From assembly GCA_041920275.1 (NCBI GenBank), contig JAYRSE010000007.1, positions 1-64,000 of the forward strand: a stretch of DNA of 64,000 bases, written 5' to 3'. A model generated the notes under the pieces. It saw nothing but the letters and a program-made list of their open reading frames with translations. It had not been told where the DNA came from and ran no database searches. The position numbers and the translations under genes are program-made. The DNA comes from UBA12088 sp041920275 (lineage in GTDB: Bacteria > Patescibacteriota > Minisyncoccia > Phycocordibacterales > UBA12088). Below are positions 1-8,408 of the stretch, one piece after another (position 1 is the stretch's first letter; each line of letters opens with the position of its first letter).

Positions 1-117
1 ACGGTATCTGACGGCGAGCTTCGTTCGATAGAGTCCTATCTGAACGACATTCCTCGTCAGTGTCTGAACTATTATCGGGCCAGTGAATTATTCGTTATCC
101 ACAGTGAGGTGTCCTAG
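1..117 (+). CDS. C-terminal end of an unidentified protein (5' truncated by window edge)
   Basis: The first frame is open from base 1 to a TAG at 115-117, giving 38 residues ending in SELFVIHSEVS. Codon use resembles the neighbouring genes and no other frame is a better candidate. The fragment is too short to assign to a family and no function is proposed. It could be a chance open frame, since only the end is visible. Confidence 0.35.
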   Translation, partial: TVSDGELRSIESYLNDIPRQCLNYYRASELFVIHSEVS

Positions 118-241
118 TTGGGTGGTGCGGGGAGGCAGTTACGTTCGTACATAATTATGCATACATACACACTTTTGTCAAGTTTTGTTGCCACATTTTG
201 TGTCTTCCCTTCTGCCAGTTCAAACGTCCCTTCCCCATACT

Positions 242-272
242 GAAAACACCCATATTTTGTATGGGTGTTTTC
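242..272 (-). terminator. Intrinsic terminator after tRNA-Asp
   Basis: A perfect 13-bp inverted repeat (arms 242-254 and 260-272, loop TTTTG) lies just 3' of the tRNA-Asp gene on the minus strand. The arm ends in TTTTC on that strand. It would also stop transcripts entering from the plus-strand gene at the window start. Confidence 0.7.
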
Positions 273-277
273 TTTGC

Positions 278-350
278 GCGGTCGACGAGACTTGAACTCG
301 CAACCTCCCGCGTGACAGGCGGGTGCTCTAACCAGTTGAGCTACGACCGC
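278..350 (-). tRNA. tRNA-Asp (anticodon GTC)
   Basis: The reverse complement folds as a tRNA. The acceptor stem GCGGTCG pairs with CGACCGC, the D arm carries AGCTCAACTGGTTAGAGC, the anticodon stem CCCGC/GCGGG holds the loop CTGTCAC with anticodon GTC, and the T arm contains GTTCAAGTC. No CCA is encoded after the 73-nt body, so a CCA-adding enzyme is needed. A 13-bp hairpin follows it. Confidence 0.93.
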
Positions 351-519
351 ACGGTTATATATATCGCCCCATCGCTTTGCGTTCTCCGGACCGTTCCAGC
401 TTACCAGAAAACACACGATACTTCAAACGATACCGCAGTATAAAGGCATTCGGCCATCAATGCAACCCGGCCACACCAATCGAACACTCCCTTGATCAAT
501 GCGAGTGCTGCGACTCACC

Positions 520-705
520 TTACTTGGACCAGTCCTCCACGACGATGCGCTTCTTTTTTTCGTCGACCGTGAGTTTGAGCTTTTGTCGCTCGCGCCAGCC
601 CCACTCGCGCACGACCTCTATCGGGATCGTGATCGCGTAGCTTTTACCGCCCGCGAGCTTGAAGAGCGATCGCACGTCACGTTCTTCTGATTTTCTTCGT
701 GCCAT
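520..705 (-). CDS. AbrB/SpoVT-type swapped-hairpin DNA-binding protein
   Basis: A 61-residue protein starting MARRKSEE, with the AbrB/MazE-like core: GGKSYAITIPIEVVREWGW followed by a beta strand ending KKKRIVVEDWSK. Such proteins dimerise into a swapped-hairpin barrel and act as transcription factors or as antitoxins. No toxin gene is adjacent, so a stand-alone regulator is more likely. The start at 705 is chosen because a TATACT -10 (714-719 on the complement) lies 8 nt before it; two upstream ATGs are too close to, or before, that promoter. Two palindromic operator-like sites lie further upstream (808-861) and may be its own or another regulator's targets. Confidence 0.75.
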   Translation of the reverse strand: MARRKSEERDVRSLFKLAGGKSYAITIPIEVVREWGWRERQKLKLTVDEKKKRIVVEDWSK

Positions 706-713
706 ATGCATGC

Positions 714-719
714 AGTATA
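714..719 (-). promoter_or_regulatory. -10 element of the AbrB-like gene
   Basis: The complement reads TATACT, 8 nt before the ATG at 705. The -35 is weak (TTTGCA-like). The mRNA would be leaderless or nearly so. Confidence 0.5.
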
Positions 720-807
720 GCACTTTTTAAAAATATGCAAATATCGAACCCTGTATCCTTTTCGAAACATTTCGCCTCGGACCAACACGGAACCGTTTCA
801 AATTGAA

Positions 808-861
808 TTACAGTATTAATACCGATATTTTCGTCCACGATTTACAGTACTGATACTGTAA
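808..861. promoter_or_regulatory. Pair of palindromic operator-like sites upstream of the AbrB-like gene
   Basis: Site 842-861 has 8-bp inverted arms, TTACAGTA-CTGA-TACTGTAA. Site 808-827 has the same left arm, TTACAGTA-TTAA-TACCGATA, with a partly conserved right arm. The two sites begin 34 bp apart, about three helical turns. They sit in the otherwise empty 724-888 gap, roughly 90-145 bp upstream of the AbrB-like promoter. They look like a cooperative repressor or activator target; the binding protein is unknown. Confidence 0.45.
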
Positions 862-888
862 TTATTGCGCGATCGTGTTGCTTGCGGA

Positions 889-1845
889 TCACTCCCTACC
901 ACAATGCACCACGATGGGCGGAAGCACATCCCCTTGCTCGGTCACCAGTGTGAAGCTGGGACGGTACCCGCGGAAACTTCCCACGTTCACGTACGGCACG
1001 TCCCCGAACAAGACGGATCCGGGGTAATGAGTATGCCCGGAAACGCTCGCATGTATGGGGTGCGGTAGCACAACACCGCGCTTGTGCGTGCCCACGGCGA
1101 CCGCATGACATACCCCGCGCCATACGCTCACCTTTTGCTTCAGCGTCCCGGAAAGATCGGCGAGCGAGGTGTGATTCTTTTCGATCTTTACCATGAGGTC
1201 GTACGCACACTTCCCCACGCTCGCAAGCACACTTCCTGTGCGAGAGTGTCGCACCCACTGGTCGTACGCGTCGCCATGCTCAAAAAGTATGTTCTTTTCG
1301 CCCACGCGCAACACGAGCACGTCACTGGTTCCCGGATGGACACTGTGCGGAGAACCCGCACCGCGTGTGGCATACTCCACACCATCGGCGATCGAAACGA
1401 CTACATCATCGTGCATACGAGGACGAGTGAGCCAGGTCATGTCCATCGGTTCCCCGGCTTCGCCGAGCACCCGTCGCCGTACGGCACGCTCCGCGAAAAG
1501 CGCGGGAGAGCGCAGGAGAAGCCGATCGTGGTTGCCACGGACGAGGTGTAGCCGTCCTTCCATATCGAGTCCGCGCAAATGCATGAGCACCTGCCGGTCT
1601 GCAACGGTCTCGCGCTCATGCCGATTCCCGTCGAAAAGATCGCCAAGCACCACCACCTTTCGGTACCGCGTTTCGGTGAGCAACCGAAAGAAGAGATCGC
1701 TCCTGTTTCCCCCCTTTGCACCCCACAGGTGCAGGTCGCCGGGAATAAGGTACGCGATACCCTGTTCACGTTGCACACGATCGACCACCCGAAAAGCTTC
1801 TTCCGAGGAAAGTGGAGCGAGACGAGACATCGGTATACGATTCAT
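889..1845 (-). CDS. Calcineurin-like metallophosphoesterase
   Basis: A 318-residue protein with the ordered metal-binding motifs of the family: PGDLHLWG near the N-terminus, VVLGDLFDGN, VRGNHDRL, then FEHGDAYD and SGHTHYPG. These supply the Asp, His and Asn ligands of a two-metal hydrolase. The overall plan resembles LpxH/YbbF-type and related phosphoesterases; the substrate cannot be read from the sequence. The ATG at 1845 is chosen because TACACT (1854-1859 on the complement) lies 8 nt upstream; an in-frame GTG at 1848 is closer to the promoter and less likely. It stands alone between the AbrB-like gene and tRNA-Met. Confidence 0.85.
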   Translation of the reverse strand: MNRIPMSRLAPLSSEEAFRVVDRVQREQGIAYLIPGDLHLWGAKGGNRSDLFFRLLTETRYRKVVVLGDLFDGNRHERETVADRQVLMHLRGLDMEGRLHLVRGNHDRLLLRSPALFAERAVRRRVLGEAGEPMDMTWLTRPRMHDDVVVSIADGVEYATRGAGSPHSVHPGTSDVLVLRVGEKNILFEHGDAYDQWVRHSRTGSVLASVGKCAYDLMVKIEKNHTSLADLSGTLKQKVSVWRGVCHAVAVGTHKRGVVLPHPIHASVSGHTHYPGSVLFGDVPYVNVGSFRGYRPSFTLVTEQGDVLPPIVVHCGRE

Positions 1846-2001
1846 CACGCCTCAGTGTACCAAACATCGAAGGATGGGCGCCAGTTGTCGCACACGGTCT
1901 CACTCAGCTTCGCTACATGGCCGCTGCTGCGGCTATCGTTCCCCGCCCCCTTCGCAAAACAATAGTCGCGGAATGCTTTCGCATCCCGCTCCTTTGTTTT
2001 G

Positions 2002-2075
2002 TGTCGGGGGTGGGGAACGATCCCACGACCTCAGCGTTATGAGTGCTGTGCTCTAACCAACTGAGCTACCCCGAC
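2002..2075 (-). tRNA. tRNA-Met (anticodon CAT)
   Basis: The reverse complement has acceptor GTCGGGG/CCCCGAC, a D arm with AGCTCAGTTGGTTAGAGC, anticodon loop CTCATAA and a T arm containing GGGATCGTTCCC. The anticodon stem resembles elongator tRNA-Met rather than initiator. Because CAT is also the gene-encoded anticodon of the lysidine-modified tRNA-Ile, that identity cannot be fully excluded. No CCA is encoded. Confidence 0.88.
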
Positions 2076-2118
2076 AGTGGTCTCAGGGTACCATGAGCGA
2101 ACCTCATTTTCAACGTCA

Positions 2119-3297
2119 CTACTCAAAGAGGGCGTTCGCTGCCGCCTTCAAGAGCGGGTGCCGTTTCGAGCGTGATGCGTCCGGGAAGTAACCGGTGCCG
2201 ATGTTCCACACCATCGCCCCACCCAACTTTTCGCTACGCACGTAGGCCATTTTTGCCTCGATCGAGCGCTCGTTCTCGTACGAAATGTACCCGCACTTCA
2301 TGGCACCTCGCGCACGGGTGAACGAGAGGTACGGCACCTCGGCACGCGAATCCCACTTGACCGACTTTTTCGTGTAGTAGTCCTCCATCATGGTACGCAT
2401 GCTCATCACTCCCACATCCCCCGGGGCAAAGCCGCTCGGGATCTTTTGACGCGGGCGCTTCACGGGATACTCCCAGCAAGTGGCATAGGTTCCGACCCCG
2501 ATGCCGAGCTTTTCTTCGGGTACACCGGCACGCAAGTAGGCGCCCACGCTCGTTTGTATCGAGCTCGGGATATTGTCACCATCACCATCGAGCGCACCAC
2601 CATGCCAGCTCTTCCAACCCGGCCACGGCCCCGCCATCGAATAGCTCATGATGAAAAGGCGATCCGCGTGCTTTGCAAGCTCGCCGTACCACGAAAGGTC
2701 CTTTTTGTCGGCAAGTGTGGTTTGGACCCAGTTCACCGGTACGGTAATGAGCAGGTCGGGATCGGCTGTGCGAAGATCGCGCACGAGCGCAAGGACACTG
2801 TCTTTGTCGCCCGTACGTATGGGCTCCCAATTCACATCCACCCCATCATACCCGAGGTCATGCACCAGCGTAATGATATGCTCAACGAAAGCGGCGCGGT
2901 TCGCATCGGACGTGGCACCGAGAAAGTCGTCCTGTTCGTTCGGCCCTCCGAGCCAAATGAGCGACTTCACACCCGCCTTGGTGGCGCGACGCTCGACATC
3001 AAGCGCCATGTCGCGCCCGTCGCCGTTTTTGAGGTGCCAGTGCTCGTCGAGCGTACCGTCCGGGTTCACCCCTACTCCACCCACCACAATGTGGGTCATG
3101 AGCGTATAATCCACATCCTTGGGTTTCAGGTAGCCGTTCTGGTAGCCGACATAGTAGCTCATGAGCCACGGCTCGCCGACCTTTGCACTCACTGCCTTCT
3201 TTTCCCCGGGCACAAGGAGTGCCGCCTCGGCCACGCCGAGCGGTGCAAGAAAAAAGCCCAAAATGAGAACGCTTGCTACGATACTTTCGAATTTCAT
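2119..3297 (-). CDS. Exported GH18-like glycoside hydrolase (chitinase superfamily)
   Basis: A 392-residue protein with an N-terminal signal peptide (hydrophobic stretch ending near GVAEAALL). The GH18 active-site strand DGVDVNWE is present, with the catalytic acid Glu near residue 158, preceded by a (beta/alpha)8 pattern such as HIVVGGVG and SLIWLGGP. GH18 enzymes cleave chitin, peptidoglycan-like or other GlcNAc polymers; some are binding proteins, but the catalytic Glu is kept here. The tail AMVWNIGTGYFPD fits the last strand of the barrel. Start 3297 is favoured over 3303 because of the distance to a TAAAAC -10-like element. It could act on host or environmental polysaccharide; this is inference. 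Confidence 0.8.
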   Translation of the reverse strand: MKFESIVASVLILGFFLAPLGVAEAALLVPGEKKAVSAKVGEPWLMSYYVGYQNGYLKPKDVDYTLMTHIVVGGVGVNPDGTLDEHWHLKNGDGRDMALDVERRATKAGVKSLIWLGGPNEQDDFLGATSDANRAAFVEHIITLVHDLGYDGVDVNWEPIRTGDKDSVLALVRDLRTADPDLLITVPVNWVQTTLADKKDLSWYGELAKHADRLFIMSYSMAGPWPGWKSWHGGALDGDGDNIPSSIQTSVGAYLRAGVPEEKLGIGVGTYATCWEYPVKRPRQKIPSGFAPGDVGVMSMRTMMEDYYTKKSVKWDSRAEVPYLSFTRARGAMKCGYISYENERSIEAKMAYVRSEKLGGAMVWNIGTGYFPDASRSKRHPLLKAAANALFE

Positions 3298-3357
3298 CCA
3301 CATACAGTTTTAGACGAACGAGCGCTTCACCTCTTGCACCGGCGACACTCATCCGTT

Positions 3358-4977
3358 CTACACAGACTCCTCACCGTGTTCTTTCCGCACGAGCGGTAGT
3401 TCAATCGTAAAAGTTGAACCCTTTCCCACACCCGGCGAAGCGACGTGAATCCAGCCATTGTGCGCATGCACGATCTCTCGCGCAATGTAGAGCCCCAGAC
3501 CACTGCCATACACGGTGCCATCGTTCGCGTTCGACGCGCGAATGAACTTGTTGAAGAGGCGCTCCTGCTCGCCCACCGGTATGCCGACACCCGAGTCGGA
3601 AACGATCACCGTGACCGAATGCTGTTCCGGGAAGACCTGCAACGCAACCCGCACGAACCCATGTTCCGTGTACTTGATGGCATTCTCAAGCATGTTTGAA
3701 AACACCTGTCGAAGCTTTGTGTCGTCACCATACACAAGCGCTTCTTGATCCGAACTCGCATCGATCGTAAGGTCGAGCGACTTCGTCTTTGCCGCAAGCA
3801 GGTGATCGTTCACCACCTCGGAAACCAACGCACTTAGGTCGAGGTTCTGAAAATGATACGACAGACGACCTTGCTCGATGCGGGTGACATTCAAGAAGTC
3901 GTCGACCACCGAGCTCAGATGTTGACCGGAACGAAAGACGCGCACGAGCGGATCCTGCAACTTAGCCGGCACCTTGCCGAACGTACCTTCAAGCATCATG
4001 GAAGTGTACCCGCGTATGGCCGCTATGGGGGAACGCAGCTGGTGCGATGCGAGCGAAACGAACTCGGTCTTCTGTTTGTCGAGGTCGCGCAATCGTGCGT
4101 TCGCGTTCGCCAAGTATCGCGCGAGCCGTTCGCCTTTTTCCCGGTTCATCTCGTCAAGCGAAAGCCGATGCATGTGGTACAGTGCGGCAAGGAACGCGAT
4201 GCCGAAAAGGAACAGCGGCACGCCGGGATCAAAGGCGTGTACGGCGGGAGAGAACAAGAGCATCCAGAACACCGCCCCGTAGAGCAACGCGAACGATATG
4301 GCAAGAATGAGTCGTATATGGTGGGGCTTTGGGGACACGTGTGTCGCGGCAAGCATAAGCGGAATGAATACCGCACAGCTCACCAGTGGGTGATAGCTGA
4401 AAAAACCATACATCGGGAGCATGCTCACCGCTGTCGCAAGAGCCAGAAGCGGCACCCACACGAGGGTGGCACCGACCTTGGCCAGTTCGTGCGAGGAAGT
4501 TCGAACATCCCTGAACCTTTGGTACAGCACCGCGATAGACCACGCAAAAGATCCCGCAAGCGCAAAAGCGAGCGCGTGGTGAAAAAGACCCGGCACAAGG
4601 TATGCAATCCCGTCGACAACATACGCACCATCGAGGAAAGACACTCCGAATGTGAACGAGAGTACAAGCATCACTCCGAACGCAAAAAAAGCCCTCCCGC
4701 CCCACACACCCGTACGATCACCGGGCATGACCGTACGCACAAGCACATACGGCAAAAAGGAGAGTCCGGCATGAGCAACGTGCCACCACCACATCTGCAC
4801 ATGCGGACCCGTTGTGTGGTGGACAAGGAAAACAGAAAAGAGCCACACGCTCCACATACCCCCGACCGCAAGCCACGCGCGCTGCGCCCCCGAAACGCTC
4901 GCGCGGTAGAGTACGACCACGGCGACCACCCCGCAGAGAAGGGGTATCAAACCAAGCAATGACATGAGGTCGAACAT
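3358..4977 (-). CDS. Membrane sensor histidine kinase (first of two)
   Basis: About 539 residues. The first ~290 form many hydrophobic segments, a 7TM-type sensor region. A HisKA domain follows with the phosphoacceptor His in SLASHQLRSPIAAIRGY (near residue 312), then a HATPase_c domain with N-box NMLENAIKYTE, G1 DSGVGIP and G2 GSGLGLYIAREIV. It should autophosphorylate on His and pass phosphate to a response regulator, but none is encoded nearby. The start at 4977 (MFDLMSLL) is preceded by TACGAT about 13 nt upstream; a longer open frame to 5046 has no hydrophobic start. It lies directly downstream of a similar kinase (stop 5052) on the same strand. Confidence 0.88.
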   Translation of the reverse strand: MFDLMSLLGLIPLLCGVVAVVVLYRASVSGAQRAWLAVGGMWSVWLFSVFLVHHTTGPHVQMWWWHVAHAGLSFLPYVLVRTVMPGDRTGVWGGRAFFAFGVMLVLSFTFGVSFLDGAYVVDGIAYLVPGLFHHALAFALAGSFAWSIAVLYQRFRDVRTSSHELAKVGATLVWVPLLALATAVSMLPMYGFFSYHPLVSCAVFIPLMLAATHVSPKPHHIRLILAISFALLYGAVFWMLLFSPAVHAFDPGVPLFLFGIAFLAALYHMHRLSLDEMNREKGERLARYLANANARLRDLDKQKTEFVSLASHQLRSPIAAIRGYTSMMLEGTFGKVPAKLQDPLVRVFRSGQHLSSVVDDFLNVTRIEQGRLSYHFQNLDLSALVSEVVNDHLLAAKTKSLDLTIDASSDQEALVYGDDTKLRQVFSNMLENAIKYTEHGFVRVALQVFPEQHSVTVIVSDSGVGIPVGEQERLFNKFIRASNANDGTVYGSGLGLYIAREIVHAHNGWIHVASPGVGKGSTFTIELPLVRKEHGEESV

Positions 4978-5051
4978 GACAATGATCACTATCGTACAAA
5001 ACGCGAGTGTGCTTCTGTGAAATACATCCACCTCGCGGCACCGCAAGTGCG

Positions 5052-6665
5052 CTACCTACGCCGCACCGGCAACCCCACTTCGAACGTCGTACCCTTCCCT
5101 TTTCCTTCCGACATTGCACGCACGGTGCCTCCATGCGCCTCCACGATGCTCTTTGCGATAAAGAGACCGTGTCCGGTGCTGTGCACGTTGTACTTGAGCG
5201 AATCGACACCACGCCCGCCCTGGGTGAAGAGTTTCGCCCTATCTTCCTGCGAAATGCCGATGCCGGTGTCCACCACCCGCAACACGAAGCGCTCGGCGAC
5301 GCGTGCGAGTGAGGCCCGCACGGAACCCCGCTCGGTGTAGTGGATCGCGTTCTCGAGCAGATTACGCAACACGTGTTCGGTTACGTTCTGCTTGTCACCC
5401 ACACAGATGTGCTCGCCCTCCGGTATCTCGACCGTAAGCGCGAGACCCTTCTTTTCGGCAAGCGGACGCACGACCTCGACCTGCGTACGTAGCGCACCCG
5501 CAAGATCGAACGGCGCAAAGGCGAACGTCATGTTGCCACTCTTCAGGTTCGCCGACCGGAGGATGTTCTCGACCGTGCTCACCCCATCGTTCAAACGCTC
5601 AAGGGCGGAACGTGACACGGCCGCCACCTCTTCCGACACGGGCCCGAGGTCGCCCTGGCCGATCGCCGCAAAGCCGTTGCGTGCGACCGTGAGGTACCCC
5701 TTCACCTCGTGGCTTAGGAAGTGAATGAAACGCTCTTGCCCCTCGTTCGCTTCAGCAAGCTTCCGCCTGGCATCAACTTCCCTGCGCACACTTCGCACGA
5801 GCGCGATACCGAACGCGATCGAGAGTGCGAGGGTAAGCACCGTTATGATGCGTGAGGTTTCCGACTTCACGACCAGGAGCAGTGAGCCGATGAGGATCCA
5901 GAGTACGAGGACGAGGGCTTGCGATGCAAAGATCTTGATATCAAACGTTCGATACCTCACGATCATGTATGTAAAAAGTCCAAAAAACAAAAGTGCCCCA
6001 AGTGGACTGAACAATAAAACCTCGTAATTATGAAAGTACTCACCTATGACATCTGGAAAAAAAACGAACAGCATAAAAGCGAGACCTCCCAGCGCAACAA
6101 GCGTTCGCTGCAATAGGGAATCAATATTTTCTCGCCTTACCAAGGTTCTATGAAGGAGAAAAACAAAAAATAAGCAAACAAAAAATTCCAGTGCATACAA
6201 GTAGTAGTGCAAGGGTCCGATCTCCGGCTCACATTCCACAAGATCGAAGTAGTGTGTATTGAAGTCCGTCGGAAGGAGTGAGAGTATTGGGATCGAGGTG
6301 CTCCATAAATAGTAGTAGACGTTCTTGTGTAACTTTTCTCCATTGAAAAATTCTAGGATGAACTGCAACAATAGAATAAGTAGCAGGAACCGAAAGAGGA
6401 TAACGAGTTGCCATGAGAAGTACACCATTCCTGCAGGAACGGCTATCCATGTAATAATTTCGTTAAGTAAATACAAGCCGTACACTACGGTCAATAAGAA
6501 AAAAGTCGTGCTTGTGGAGTTTTTTGCTTTACTCCGAAAGCTCAAGAATCCGAACAAAAAAGCGATGAGTATGGTTGGGACATATGAGTACCATAAGAGC
6601 GACGGTGCCACCGTGGTGTCGAAAACACCAAGTAGATTCGGAACCGCATCAACGCACGCCATCAT
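5052..6665 (-). CDS. Membrane sensor histidine kinase (second of two)
   Basis: About 537 residues with a multi-span N-terminal half, including the segment LFTYMIVRYRTFDIKIFAS found at the end of such membrane domains. A HisKA-like helix follows with FLSHEVKGYLTVARNG (His near residue 317), then HATPase_c motifs NLLENAIHYTE, DTGIGISQEDRAKLF and GHGLFIAKSIVEAHGG. The H-box lacks the usual Pro (HEVKG rather than HELRTP), so phosphotransfer may be altered. The start at 6665 is chosen from a TACTAT element 12 nt upstream; 6662 is an alternative. The two kinases have the same plan, suggesting duplication. No receiver-domain protein is present in the window. Confidence 0.85.
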   Translation of the reverse strand: MMACVDAVPNLLGVFDTTVAPSLLWYSYVPTILIAFLFGFLSFRSKAKNSTSTTFFLLTVVYGLYLLNEIITWIAVPAGMVYFSWQLVILFRFLLLILLLQFILEFFNGEKLHKNVYYYLWSTSIPILSLLPTDFNTHYFDLVECEPEIGPLHYYLYALEFFVCLFFVFLLHRTLVRRENIDSLLQRTLVALGGLAFMLFVFFPDVIGEYFHNYEVLLFSPLGALLFFGLFTYMIVRYRTFDIKIFASQALVLVLWILIGSLLLVVKSETSRIITVLTLALSIAFGIALVRSVRREVDARRKLAEANEGQERFIHFLSHEVKGYLTVARNGFAAIGQGDLGPVSEEVAAVSRSALERLNDGVSTVENILRSANLKSGNMTFAFAPFDLAGALRTQVEVVRPLAEKKGLALTVEIPEGEHICVGDKQNVTEHVLRNLLENAIHYTERGSVRASLARVAERFVLRVVDTGIGISQEDRAKLFTQGGRGVDSLKYNVHSTGHGLFIAKSIVEAHGGTVRAMSEGKGKGTTFEVGLPVRRR

Positions 6666-6746
6666 AGTTTGAGAAAAATAGTACAACCCATGATCATAGA
6701 CTTTCGGACATCTCACCCGAAACAATGGGCTCGAAATCTTCAACAA

Positions 6747-6995
6747 TCACATACCGAACAAAAGTAAACAGTACCGAGCACGTAATGCATACGACTATGG
6801 CCCATGCGAAGCTAGGATTCATACAAAACTCCGATTACTCACATATAAGCACATTTCTCCAAACAATGTTGTAACTTATCAACAGCAACAGCCATTGGAG
6901 TATGTACTCCCCACATGCGCGTGGATGAAGTGCATGCAACGTGATACCCTCATATACAAGCGAAGGTTATTAGGTAACAGATAGAATCAAAAACT
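6747..6995. other. Intergenic region between histidine kinase and SET gene
   Basis: This divergent gap holds the kinase promoter and, at 6982-6987, a TAGAAT -10 element 8 nt before the SET-domain ATG. The region is more AT-rich than its surroundings. I see no RNA gene or repeat in it. Confidence 0.4.
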
Positions 6996-7544
6996 ATGAA
7001 CGCACAAGAATTAATTCGCACGCTCTCCTGGGTCCATCCAGACCTAATGGTCGCCGCTTCTCCGTCCGGTGGAAATGGTGTATACGCAAGCGCCGATATT
7101 ATTAAAGGCACCACGGTCGTAATGTACGGAGGGCACGTCATGACCCTCGAACAAGAGAGCGCGCTGGACGACAGGATACGGGACTATCCACACCAGATTG
7201 ATGATCATCTGGTCATTGGCCCCTCGCAGGTGGACGAGATTCAAACCTCAGATTACATCAACCACTCCTGCGATCCAAATTGTGGGTTCACCGGACAAAT
7301 ACGACTCATTGCTATGCGCGACATCAAAAAGGGTGAGGAGGTCACCTTCGATTATGCGATGGTCGTATCTCAGACCAAGTATGTACTATCCGCATACGAA
7401 CTTGAGTGTAAATGCGGTAGCATGCGTTGTCGAGGCACAATAACTGCAAATGACTGGCGTTTACCGGAACTGCAATCACGCTATCGTGGCTACTTCCAAG
7501 AATATATTGAAAAAAAGATTGCGCATAGTGATGCGGAGGACTAG
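6996..7544 (+). CDS. SET-domain protein (putative protein lysine methyltransferase)
   Basis: A 182-residue protein consisting essentially of a SET domain. GNGVYASADIIKGTTV resembles the first SET motif. NHSCDPNC (residues ~89-96) is the SAM-binding NHS pseudoknot motif, and GEEVTFDY (~113) carries the catalytic Tyr. ECKCGSMRCRG (~136-147) is a Cys-rich post-SET zinc motif, with the fourth ligand possibly from NHSCDPNC. The family transfers methyl groups from SAM to lysine side chains. Bacterial targets are mostly unknown. TAGAAT lies 8 nt before the ATG, so the mRNA is probably leaderless. The nearest gene downstream is convergent. Confidence 0.85.
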   Translation: MNAQELIRTLSWVHPDLMVAASPSGGNGVYASADIIKGTTVVMYGGHVMTLEQESALDDRIRDYPHQIDDHLVIGPSQVDEIQTSDYINHSCDPNCGFTGQIRLIAMRDIKKGEEVTFDYAMVVSQTKYVLSAYELECKCGSMRCRGTITANDWRLPELQSRYRGYFQEYIEKKIAHSDAED

Positions 7545-7557
7545 CAAAGTATTTGCG

Positions 7558-8337
7558 CTACGGCATTACATAGCTGCACTGCTGCCCGCGCACATACCCA
7601 TACACCCCCTCCGGGTACGCCTCCCAGTTCCTGTTCGACTCTATCGAAGGCGTCACCGAGGGAACGATGAGCGGGCGAACGCCGAAGTGCTCAAGTACGA
7701 AATGGAACGCGGGCTCGACGACGTCGACAAAGAGCCTGTTCTCTTCCGTGTCGCAGGTCACAAAATACTCGAACAAAATCCCATGCAAAATGAACAGCGC
7801 GAAATGTTTCTTGTAATGCTCGAGCAGATTGCCACGATGGTGGATGGTGATCCATGCCGATTCGTCGGAAAGGTACACCGGCTCTTTGACCACGTGCTGA
7901 AAGAGCTCGTTGTGAAATTGGCCCAAAGGGGTACCGCGAAAGGTCGCAAGCTCCCGAAGCGAACGCCCGTTGCTCTTGTTGAAATCGAGTACCGTAATAT
8001 ACTCGGTGCGCTCACCACCGATCGTGTTGCCACGCACGATCGGCAGCTTGCCCAATGCACGCTTGAGCGAGTTCTTGGGAACGAACTTGTCGTCGAGGTC
8101 TTGGCCGATCACCGCCGTCCATTCCATCCGCGAAGCCATGTCCAAAAAGAAAAGGGACTCGAAGTTTGGTGTCGCCACGTGCCGCGCCAGATAGAGCACC
8201 GGCCCCTCGCGAAACGGGTCCGGCACGTCGGTCCCGAGGAAAAGCTCGACCCTGCGACGAAGCTCGCGGTCTTCGCGCCGAGCGCGCAGCTGTGCAAGCG
8301 CGTCGGAAAAAGTGGTGTAGTAGTACGTAGCTTCCAT
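7558..8337 (-). CDS. Conserved-looking hypothetical protein
   Basis: A 259-residue soluble protein without a signal peptide or obvious membrane spans. I do not recognise the family. It contains two regions dense in aromatic and charged residues, for example LYLARHVATPNFESLFFLD and AWITIHHRGNLLEHYKKHF, and a C-terminus with VRPLIVPSVTPSIESNRNW. The ATG at 8337 follows the terminator of the upstream transporter gene (8375-8402), so it needs its own promoter; a weak TAGAAG sits 7 nt upstream. The frame is open further upstream to 8409, but that part runs through the terminator hairpin and is unlikely to be translated. Confidence 0.6.
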   Translation of the reverse strand: MEATYYYTTFSDALAQLRARREDRELRRRVELFLGTDVPDPFREGPVLYLARHVATPNFESLFFLDMASRMEWTAVIGQDLDDKFVPKNSLKRALGKLPIVRGNTIGGERTEYITVLDFNKSNGRSLRELATFRGTPLGQFHNELFQHVVKEPVYLSDESAWITIHHRGNLLEHYKKHFALFILHGILFEYFVTCDTEENRLFVDVVEPAFHFVLEHFGVRPLIVPSVTPSIESNRNWEAYPEGVYGYVRGQQCSYVMP

Positions 8338-8374
8338 GGTGTGGCTTCTACGTGACACAAAACGCGGTATTAAA

Positions 8375-8402
8375 AACAGGGTCGCATTCACGCGGCCCTG
8401 TT
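8375..8402 (-). terminator. Intrinsic terminator of the EamA transporter gene
   Basis: An 11-bp stem with one G-T wobble (arms 8375-8385 and 8392-8402, loop of 6 nt) is followed on the minus strand by TTTTTAATA. It starts six bases beyond the transporter's stop codon. Confidence 0.8.
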
Positions 8403-8408
8403 CCCACA

